The position numbers and the translations under genes were made by a program. The notes below the pieces were generated by a model. It was not told where the DNA came from and ran no database searches. It saw only the letters and a list, made by a program, of their open reading frames with translations. Shown piece after piece: positions 1 to 4,257 of a DNA stretch of 5,996 nt (position 1 is the first letter of the stretch; every line of letters starts with the position of its first letter). Source of the DNA: Geopsychrobacter sp. (GTDB taxonomy: Bacteria; Desulfobacterota; Desulfuromonadia; Desulfuromonadales; Geopsychrobacteraceae); the NCBI GenBank assembly GCA_030620915.1, contig JAUXIR010000108.1:1-5996 (forward strand). The letters run 5' to 3'.

Positions 1-74
1 CCGTGGTCACCGGCATAACGCAGCGCGACCTCTTCGAGCATCGCCTTACCCTTGTTGAATTCCTCTTCTGCCAT
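1..74 (-). CDS. 5' end of an unrecognised acidic protein (partial)
   Basis: Reading the minus strand from an ATG at 72-74 gives MAEEEFNKGKAMLEEVALRY followed by AGDH before the window ends, so only 24 codons are present. The start is supported by a Shine-Dalgarno AGGAGC at 81-86, six bases upstream. The fragment is rich in Glu, Lys and Ala, looks helical and shows no signal peptide. It lies downstream of the hipBA terminator at 161-210, so it is probably a separate transcription unit with a promoter in roughly 87-160. Too little is visible to name a family, and I do not recognise it. Confidence 0.7.
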   Translation of the reverse strand, partial: MAEEEFNKGKAMLEEVALRYAGDH

Positions 75-118
75 CTTCAAGCTCCTACAGCTAACAATAA
101 TCAATAGGCTAAAAAATC

Positions 119-131
119 AGCGGTCACCGCT
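119..131. repeat. 13-bp perfect palindrome upstream of the partial gene
   Basis: AGCGGT and ACCGCT form a perfect 6+6 palindrome around a single central base. On the minus strand it is followed by a short T-run (113-118), so it could be a weak hairpin with a three-base loop. It could equally be a small operator for the gene starting at 74, lying about 45 bases upstream of that start. There is nothing in the window to tell these apart. Confidence 0.35.
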
Positions 132-160
132 CATCACACTCAGTTCCGACGTGCCGTCCA

Positions 161-210
161 CCAAAAACACAAAAAGCCGCCTCTTCAGCTGTTCGCTGAT
201 CAAGACGGCT
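161..210 (-). terminator. Rho-independent terminator of the hipBA operon
   Basis: The hairpin is built from AGCCG (175-179) with CGGCT (206-210) and CAGC (186-189) with GCTG (195-198), with an imperfect middle and a five-base loop. On the minus strand it is followed by the T-tract TTTTTGTGTTTTTGG (161-175). It sits after hipA and the small ORF at 267-338 and before the next minus-strand gene, where an operon end is expected. The hairpin and T-tract recur in related form at 2221-2271 and 3282-3332. Confidence 0.75.
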
Positions 211-266
211 TATATTTGGCAACACCATTGTGGCACGGCACCCCTCCGCTACACATCATATTTTCA

Positions 267-338
267 TTAGTAAATCCGCATATGATATTGAGTATTCAGG
301 GTACAGCTGTCAAGCATCATGCCCGGAAAAGTTCTCAT
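267..338 (-). CDS. Small ORF (23 aa) with strong RBS, third in the hipBA operon
   Basis: An ATG at 336-338 opens a 23-codon frame, MRTFPGMMLDSCTLNTQYHM then RIY, ending in TAA at 267-269. It is preceded by an excellent Shine-Dalgarno AAGGAG (347-352) at eight bases, and begins 25 bases after the hipA stop codon. It therefore looks like a translated third cistron of hipB-hipA, ahead of the terminator at 161-210. The peptide has one Cys, four Met and no obvious membrane segment or known motif. It may be a genuine small protein. Alternatively it is the 5' stub of a longer gene whose remainder was deleted, leaving the strong ribosome site behind. I do not recognise it, and no function is proposed. 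The ribosome site is clear; that it makes a functional protein is not shown. Confidence 0.45.
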   Translation of the reverse strand: MRTFPGMMLDSCTLNTQYHMRIY

Positions 339-363
339 AAAATCATCTCCTTGGCCAGATAAG

Positions 364-1680
364 CTAACGGGACAATCCCTTGTAATGCCTCACCATCGCC
401 ACCAGATCCGAGCAGTCCCCACCAAGATCATCAAAGGCATAAGGGTTCAGGAATTGGCGTGACCAGAGCAGATTGCGATCAACGTCGCTCACCTCTGCCG
501 CTTCACAAACCCGCTGCCAATTTTCACCGATGCACAGAATCTGCTGTTCAACAATCTGGCGAGCCGCATCCCGTGAGAGCAGAAAGTTATGTGCAGCATC
601 AAGACAAACAGAGATACGGCTCATGCGGTTTTCGCCCGAAATCAGCATGGCCTGGGAGGCTTCGTTACCGGCTCGGCCTTGCGGGCAGATGTCGTAGGCC
701 GGGGTCAGGGTCAGCATTTCGCCATCCCAGAAGGCGGCGTGGTTACGCGCATGATCATCGGTGTTGCCGACCAGAATGTTAAAGGTTATGCGACTGAAGA
801 GTTCTTTGAGGGTTTGCGAGGCGTTGCGGAACTGGCGCCGCACAATTTCGGCAAGTTCTTCATAGCTGGCATAGCGGGCCATCATTTCATCCAGGCCGAA
901 AAGCGTGAGGGCAGACACCATGCTTTTACGCTGCCACTTATCGGCGGACAGGACGCGATCAAAGCGTTCGATGAGCAGGATATCCTTTTGCGCGGCCCTC
1001 TTCAGAGAGACGGGCGCGACATTGAGGCCGGCCAGTTCGGCCAGGCGCATGGCAATAAACTCTGCCTTGACGATGCTGTAGATATCGCTGGAGGTCGAAA
1101 ACTTGGCAATGTACTTCTTGTGATCGCTGTCGATCAGGGCCTTGGGCCGCGCGCCGCCGATAGAGCTACCATGATGCAGGGCCTGATCCAGTTCCGGCGT
1201 CAGCGGGACGCCTTTCTCTACACGCTCTGCAGACTCGATCAGTTCATCCAGGCTGGCTCTGACCGGGGCTCGTGGCTCATAGTCCTTTGCCGAGAGCTGG
1301 AAGTCCAAGGCACCGATGCGGTCGGAACCCGACTCGAGAAAGTAAGTAAGCTCATCGAGCTGTACGTCATTTATGCCAGTAGCCTTAAGTCCATATTTCT
1401 TATTGATGATAACCCGGCGACCCCAGGCATCGGGAGCAGCATCGCGAATACATCCGGGCATATTCAGCCCGGGCAAGAGCGGCAAGGCTCCAGACTGAAG
1501 CGGCAGTTCGGCCGCGTAAATGGAGAGCGCATTCGCTCTCTCCAGGTAGCTTTTGCCGTAATTGAAAACAAGCGTATCGCTCTCAACCGTCAGCTTCCCG
1601 GCGACGACCGGCTCTGATTGACCCGGCAGCCAGATCCAGACAAAGGCTTCGGTGTATTTAGTTGGCCTAGAAGTCATCAT
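364..1680 (-). CDS. hipA: HipA-family serine/threonine kinase toxin of a type II toxin-antitoxin system
   Basis: This is a 438-residue protein of the usual HipA length (E. coli HipA is 440). Residues about 8-125 match the N-terminal HipA subdomain and 150-410 the kinase core. Visible motifs are the Ser/Gly loop SSIGGARPK (172-180, with Ser173 at the position of autophosphorylated Ser150 in E. coli HipA), the ATP lysine in YIAKFS (Lys193), LLIERFDR (235-242), the catalytic loop NTDDHARNH (306-314, Asp308 and Asn313) and the metal-binding Asp330 in LTPAYDICP. All key residues are present, so it should be active. HipA of E. coli phosphorylates glutamyl-tRNA synthetase in the cytoplasm, causing growth arrest and persistence; other HipA proteins use other targets, so the substrate here is not known. 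The start overlaps the hipB stop by 14 bp and has AAGG at 1687-1690, six bases upstream, indicating coupled translation with the antitoxin. A second start codon follows immediately. It is co-transcribed with hipB and autoregulated if the family pattern holds. Confidence 0.95.
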   Translation of the reverse strand: MMTSRPTKYTEAFVWIWLPGQSEPVVAGKLTVESDTLVFNYGKSYLERANALSIYAAELPLQSGALPLLPGLNMPGCIRDAAPDAWGRRVIINKKYGLKATGINDVQLDELTYFLESGSDRIGALDFQLSAKDYEPRAPVRASLDELIESAERVEKGVPLTPELDQALHHGSSIGGARPKALIDSDHKKYIAKFSTSSDIYSIVKAEFIAMRLAELAGLNVAPVSLKRAAQKDILLIERFDRVLSADKWQRKSMVSALTLFGLDEMMARYASYEELAEIVRRQFRNASQTLKELFSRITFNILVGNTDDHARNHAAFWDGEMLTLTPAYDICPQGRAGNEASQAMLISGENRMSRISVCLDAAHNFLLSRDAARQIVEQQILCIGENWQRVCEAAEVSDVDRNLLWSRQFLNPYAFDDLGGDCSDLVAMVRHYKGLSR

Positions 1681-2005
1681 CGATCACCTTGGTCGGCTTT
1701 CTTACATACCTGGGGAGCAGGGCGATCTTGCTGTCGACTCTGTCGATTTGCGTCGACAGGCTGGTGTTTTCCGCATCAAAAAGCTTAACGCCGACAAGTG
1801 TGGCCACCTCGAAGACAAGGCCGATCTCGCAGGAGAGATCTCCAGATTCGATTTTACGCAGGGTGTTTCTGGTGATCCCGGCCCGATCGGCCAGATCGCT
1901 CGCAGTTAGTTTTCGCTTTTGACGTCCGAGCTTAATTGATTTTCCGAGCAAGACTGCTGCTTCTCTGGCGATCCGCGAATATGCCCTTTTGGAGACAGCC
2001 TTCAT
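1667..2005 (-). CDS. hipB: HipB-like XRE-family antitoxin and autorepressor
   Basis: This 112-residue protein has a lambda-repressor-type helix-turn-helix at about residues 20-75, with the turn ASDLADRAGI (35-44) and recognition helix TRNTLRKIESG (45-55). A basic N-terminal arm (residues 1-30, many Lys and Arg) precedes it, and the C-terminal tail ends in an acidic-aromatic VIDDDF. HipB proteins dimerise, bind HipA to neutralise it and repress their own promoter. The tail may contribute to toxin contact or to protease recognition, as is known for flexible antitoxin tails, but that is inference. It is first in the operon, overlapping hipA by 14 bp. The ATG at 2003-2005 is supported by a purine-rich AAGAGGA site at 2012-2018. 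Two identical operator-like repeats lie just upstream (2019-2032 and 2050-2063). The protein is longer than E. coli HipB (88 residues), mostly through the N-terminal arm and tail. The family assignment rests on fold plus position next to hipA. Confidence 0.9.
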   Translation of the reverse strand: MKAVSKRAYSRIAREAAVLLGKSIKLGRQKRKLTASDLADRAGITRNTLRKIESGDLSCEIGLVFEVATLVGVKLFDAENTSLSTQIDRVDSKIALLPRYVRKPTKVIDDDF

Positions 2006-2018
2006 AACGAGTCCTCTT

Positions 2019-2067
2019 GGTCACTACGATAATCATATAATAGCAATATGGTCACTACGATAACCAA
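2019..2067 (-). promoter_or_regulatory. hipBA promoter with paired 14-bp operator-like direct repeats
   Basis: GGTCACTACGATAA occurs identically at 2019-2032 and 2050-2063, 31 bp apart, about three helical turns, so two bound dimers would face the same side of DNA. Each copy contains or nearly contains a GGT..ACC-type partial dyad; the upstream one reads GGTCACTACGATAACC (2050-2065). Between them CATAT (2034-2038) and ATATG (2046-2050) form an inverted repeat. A minus-strand -10 of TATTAT (2037-2042) and a possible -35 of TTGGTT (2062-2067, spacer 19) are interleaved with the repeats. HipB binding would therefore block RNA polymerase, as known for E. coli hipBA. The exact -10/-35 choice is uncertain; the repeats are directly visible. 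Confidence 0.75.
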
Positions 2068-2190
2068 AATACTTCTTTCGCAGCACGATGTCAACTAAGG
2101 CAGATAGTGTGGGAAGGTGGATGGGGGCAGAGGACATATCACTCCTGAATTTGGCGGGAAAATCTTAAAACTGTAATTAATTGTATGAAA

Positions 2191-2248
2191 GTTACGCAGG
2201 GGCCTGATCTCAACATTCAACAAAAACACAAATAACCGCTTCATCAGC
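2191..2248. repeat. Long terminator-repeat, copy 2
   Basis: This 58-base segment matches 3254-3310 with about five differences including a one-base gap. The match extends well beyond the T-tract and hairpin into a leader beginning GTTACGCAGGGG. The shorter copy at 161-210 shares only the T-tract and hairpin part. The rest of the gap between the hipB promoter and the transporter gene (2068-2190) shows no gene, only an AT-rich patch around 2160-2190 and a G-rich patch around 2112-2130. Confidence 0.7.
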
Positions 2249-2271
2249 GATTCGCCGATCATGTCCGTTTC
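2221..2271 (-). terminator. Degenerate terminator at the 3' end of the transporter gene
   Basis: The minus-strand transcript of the transporter runs into a hairpin-like segment (about 2234-2270) and then the T-tract TTTGTGTTTTTG (2221-2232). The hairpin is the counterpart of those at 175-210 and 3293-3332, but has several mismatches (for instance ATCAGC against GCCGAT around the loop at 2249-2253). The stop codon at 2270-2272 lies at the base of the stem. Position and the shared T-tract support a terminator; the stem is weaker than in the other copies. Confidence 0.5.
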
Positions 2272-3151
2272 AAACTTTTCGTAAAGCAAGCGTTGCATTG
2301 GCCGAAAAAATAAGCAGGGCCCCACACCAGCCGGAGATTGCTAGCGCCGGGTCAGCGACCAGTAGCGGGCCGAGCAGGGCCGCCAGCAATATTCTGCTCG
2401 AAGAAATTATCGAGCCCTCCACGGCGGAGACATACAAAAAACCGTAGGTGAGCAGATACTGGCCGAGCACGCCCGCAACCGAACAACTCAGCAGGTAAAA
2501 AAGCTCCTCCAGGTTCGGCATAAATATCGCGTCATGGAAAAATATCAGCATCAAAATCGTGCCCAGACCAAACATATAAAAAAGAATGGTCTGCGAGTCG
2601 TGGTAGCGCCTGCTGATATTCAGGTAGATGATCGCCGCCGCCGCGGTGACACCGGAACAGAGGCCCCACAGATTAGCCAGGCTTGGTTCAATCTCCCCCG
2701 GCGAAAGAATCAGCCAGATGCCGACAAAGGCCACAGCAACCATGATCATCGACAACAGGTCGCGTTGTCCCCGCAGAAAAAACCAGCAGAAGAGAGCGAC
2801 AAACAGCGGATAGGTCATATTGAGGATATTGGCTTCAGCCAGCGAGCCCATCTCCACCGCCTTATAAAAACAGAACACGGCAAAGGTATTGGCCAGGGTT
2901 CGACCGATAAGATAGTGGTATTTTTTCGGCTGCAAGCGCTTTTTTTGCAGGATCGTGGTCAGGGAGACAACGCCGAAACCGAGCAGAAATCGGGCAAAAA
3001 CAAAATAGGCAGAGCCGATCGTCACATGGGGCGCAGCCCAGCGAATGGTGAGTGTGGCCAGGTAGAAAAAGAAAGCTGAACCGAAAATCGCCAGCCAGCC
3101 GACAGCTTGTTTTGAGACCCTGGGAGCAAGCCCGGTCGATTGAATATTCAT
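2270..3151 (-). CDS. EamA/DMT-superfamily inner-membrane transporter
   Basis: This 293-residue, strongly hydrophobic protein has about ten predicted helices (roughly 15-37, 45-68, 83-100, 106-126, 132-150, 160-178, 188-205, 217-238, 246-266, 269-289). That is the two-times-five-helix layout of tandem EamA domains. Typical family features are the ARFLLGF segment in helix 2, EANILNMTYPLFVAL in helix 4 and the equivalent SIISSSRILLAALLGPL in helix 9, with short basic cytoplasmic loops (QKKRLQPKKYHY at 69-80). Family members export or import amino acids, nucleosides, sugars or other metabolites across the cytoplasmic membrane; the substrate cannot be told from sequence. The ATG at 3149-3151 has no good Shine-Dalgarno, so the start is the least certain part, but no better ATG precedes the first helix. 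It stands alone between terminator repeats at 2221-2271 and 3282-3332, so it is probably monocistronic and unrelated in function to the kinase genes around it. Confidence 0.9.
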   Translation of the reverse strand: MNIQSTGLAPRVSKQAVGWLAIFGSAFFFYLATLTIRWAAPHVTIGSAYFVFARFLLGFGVVSLTTILQKKRLQPKKYHYLIGRTLANTFAVFCFYKAVEMGSLAEANILNMTYPLFVALFCWFFLRGQRDLLSMIMVAVAFVGIWLILSPGEIEPSLANLWGLCSGVTAAAAIIYLNISRRYHDSQTILFYMFGLGTILMLIFFHDAIFMPNLEELFYLLSCSVAGVLGQYLLTYGFLYVSAVEGSIISSSRILLAALLGPLLVADPALAISGWCGALLIFSANATLALRKV

Positions 3152-3253
3152 GAGTAATCAAGCCATTTTAAAAACAAAAAAAGGTTTATCGAAGTGATTC
3201 GCTATCTTTACCATGGGAGCAAATTCTTTTCTAAACTGAAATTGTCAGCAGAA

Positions 3254-3310
3254 GTTACGCAGGGGGCAGATCTCAACATTCAACAAAAACACAAAAGCCG
3301 CCTCATCAGC
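3254..3310. repeat. Long terminator-repeat, copy 3
   Basis: This 57-base unit is nearly identical to 2191-2248. It shares the leader GTTACGCAGGGG, the middle ATCTCAACATTCAACAAAAA and the start of the hairpin. Both copies have the same orientation relative to the minus-strand genes they follow. Sharing of the leader, which is not needed for termination, argues for duplication of a defined unit rather than convergent terminators. Confidence 0.75.
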
Positions 3311-3332
3311 TTTTTCACTGCTTTCGGCTTTT
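3282..3332 (-). terminator. Terminator downstream of the 91-aa gene, possibly bidirectional
   Basis: AAAAGCCG (3293-3300) pairs perfectly with CGGCTTTT (3325-3332), with a short inner AGC/GCT pairing. On the minus strand it is followed by the T-tract TTTGTGTTTTTGTTG (3282-3296). It separates the 91-residue gene, 270 bases upstream on that strand, from the transporter gene starting at 3151. The A/T-flanked stem could also work on the plus strand. Confidence 0.65.
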
Positions 3333-3350
3333 CCCCCTATAAACGAAACC

Positions 3351-3553
3351 GTCGGGTTGCGGCCCGACAAACGCCTTACTTTCTTGTTGCGCGACGAGAA
3401 AGTAAGCAAAGAAGCGCGCCCGAACTCCTTGCCGCCGCTGGCGGTTCCCTTCGCTTCACGTCGGCTTTGCGCTCACTCGAAAACTCGCCTGCGGCTCAGA
3501 CATCCTCGTTCGGATTCCGCAAAACCTCTGTTGCGCTACGGCGGCGTCACACG
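3351..3553. repeat. Dispersed repeat with two hairpins and a GC-rich arm (full copy)
   Basis: The element begins with a perfect hairpin GTCGGG/CCCGAC (3351-3356 with 3363-3368). A second one, CTTACTTTCT/AGAAAGTAAG (3375-3384 with 3397-3406), has a 12-base loop that is itself nearly self-complementary. A GC-rich arm follows, whose last 88 bases (3466-3553) recur at 3951-4038 with 7 mismatches. The plus-strand open frame across it (3194-3574) has low-complexity Arg/Ser/Ala-rich content of the kind that repeats generate by chance. Together with the terminator repeat, this explains the gene-free stretch 3152-3603. It resembles dispersed non-coding repeats that I recall from proteobacterial genomes; I cannot name the family. 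Confidence 0.7.
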
Positions 3554-3603
3554 GGGAGGGTTTTCACGACATGAAAGCCCGGTGGTGTTCAGGCGCAGCA
3601 GAT

Positions 3604-3879
3604 CTAACTCTCCTTCTCAAGCATCTGCCAGGTGGCAAAGCCCTTCTTCACCTCATCCTCAACCAGTTCCCGGCCAATCAGTCGACAACTCCGCCTTTTG
3701 GGATGGGTCTTGATCCCCACATAGGCCCGCACCAGGTTGGCCACCGTCGCCTCCTGAAGGATGATTTCTTCCCCCGAATGCAACTTGATGGTGGCACGCA
3801 GGTGCTGGTGTCCGTGAGGTGGAGCAAGGACAATTTCCGCGATATCGGCGTTGGCCAGAATACGTCGTTTGTGCTTCAT
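3604..3879 (-). CDS. Conserved-looking hypothetical protein, 91 aa, basic
   Basis: I do not recognise a family. The protein starts MKHKRRILANADIAEIVLAP, is His-rich early (PHGHQHLR, 21-28), has a beta-like stretch RATIKLHSGEEIILQEAT (28-45), then a likely helix (46-55), a basic segment KTHPKRRSCRLIGREL (57-72) and an amphipathic helical C-terminus (73-90). It has a single Cys (65), and no signal peptide or membrane segment. The ATG at 3877-3879 is preceded by a perfect Shine-Dalgarno AGGAGG (3884-3889), spacer four bases, and an AT-rich promoter-like stretch. This strongly suggests a real, translated gene even though it is short. It is flanked by the two 88-bp repeat copies (3466-3553 and 3951-4038) and followed by a terminator at 3282-3332. 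A soluble cytoplasmic, possibly nucleic-acid-binding protein would fit its charge, but that is only inference. Confidence 0.75.
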   Translation of the reverse strand: MKHKRRILANADIAEIVLAPPHGHQHLRATIKLHSGEEIILQEATVANLVRAYVGIKTHPKRRSCRLIGRELVEDEVKKGFATWQMLEKES

Positions 3880-3883
3880 ACTG

Positions 3884-3940
3884 CCTCCTGTATAAAGGGT
3901 CGTTATTTATATTTTAAAACTCTTCCTGAAATAATCTAAC
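3884..3940 (-). promoter_or_regulatory. RBS and AT-rich promoter region of the 91-aa gene
   Basis: A perfect AGGAGG lies at 3884-3889. Upstream on the minus strand, 3906-3920 is almost pure A/T and contains TAAAAT and TATAAA, either of which could be a -10 element. No convincing -35 hexamer was found, so the promoter itself is tentative while the ribosome site is clear. Confidence 0.5.
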
Positions 3941-3950
3941 CCAGAGCAGT

Positions 3951-4038
3951 TTTGCGCTCACTCGAAAACTCGCCTGCGGCTCAGACATCCTCGTTCGTCT
4001 TCTGCAAAACCTCTGTTGCGCTCCAGCTGCGGCACACG
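3951..4038. repeat. Second copy of the 88-bp repeat arm (truncated element)
   Basis: This segment matches 3466-3553 over exactly 88 bases without gaps, 81 identical. The first 47 bases are perfectly conserved, then there are two small clusters of changes. The two hairpins found at the left of the full copy are absent here, so this is a partial element. Beyond it, 4054-4065 is a perfect 12-bp palindrome (GCTGCGCGCAGC). No gene is seen in 3890-4257. Confidence 0.8.
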
Positions 4039-4098
4039 AGAATGCCTTTAGCAGCTGCGCGCAGCAAGCGTCTTGCCCCGTCATATTCGGATCATGCC

Positions 4099-4129
4099 TT
4101 GAGCCGATTGAGAGCGGTAATCGGCTCAA
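4099..4129. promoter_or_regulatory. Perfect 11-bp inverted repeat upstream of the YjjJ-like kinase gene
   Basis: TTGAGCCGATT (4099-4109) and AATCGGCTCAA (4119-4129) are exact reverse complements separated by nine bases. Neither strand has a T-run after the stem, so it does not look like an intrinsic terminator. It lies about 130 bases before the kinase start and upstream of the AT-rich leader. It could be an operator for a dimeric regulator (possibly the kinase's own DNA-binding domain) or the remnant of a repeat element. The inverted repeat is directly visible; its role is inference. Confidence 0.55.
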
Positions 4130-4159
4130 CCGAACGAATCACTCCTGTATTATCAATGC

Positions 4160-4257
4160 TAAATCTATTCAGTAAAACTACTTTAATATAAATAATATTG
4201 TTTACATTCAGCATGTTGTGCGTTATTTATCTATTCATAATCAATTCGGATAACGAC
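4160..4257 (+). promoter_or_regulatory. AT-rich leader and probable promoter of the YjjJ-like gene
   Basis: This stretch is strongly A/T-rich and holds several -10-like hexamers (TATAAA at 4187-4192, TAATAT at 4193-4198, CATAAT at 4236-4241) and TTTACA at 4201-4206. None forms a textbook -35/-10 pair. A weak GGA ribosome site lies at 4248-4250, seven bases before the ATG at 4258. The open frame could extend upstream to 4198, but the added residues are AT-driven and hydrophobic and look like untranslated leader. Confidence 0.35.

Noticed and set aside
589..1617. Long 342-codon open frame on the plus strand
   Set aside because: It lies entirely antisense to hipA, whose kinase motifs are unmistakable. 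The plus-strand product shows no recognisable domain and no ribosome site worth noting; it is a codon-usage shadow.
2095..2325. 76-codon minus-strand frame between hipB and the transporter gene
   Set aside because: It starts inside the transporter gene in another frame and runs through the terminator repeat at 2191-2271. Its composition follows the repeat and it lacks a ribosome site.
2534..3079. 181-codon plus-strand frame opposite the transporter
   Set aside because: Highly charged, low-complexity product that is the antisense reading of a clear membrane protein.
2191..3310. Integron attC sites (repeats near accessory genes of a toxin-antitoxin type)
   Set aside because: No paired GTTRRRY / RYYYAAC core sites with the expected folding were found in the repeats, and gene orientations and terminators do not follow a cassette array.
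3194..3574. 126-codon plus-strand frame
   Set aside because: It spans the terminator repeat and the hairpin-bearing dispersed repeat. Its Arg/Ser/Ala-rich sequence reappears in the second repeat copy at 3951-4038, as expected for repeat DNA rather than a gene.
4198..4257. 20-residue N-terminal extension of the YjjJ-like kinase
   Set aside because: The added segment is encoded by AT-rich leader DNA, is hydrophobic, and would place a membrane-like stretch before a DNA-binding domain. The ATG at 4258 fits the soluble family better.
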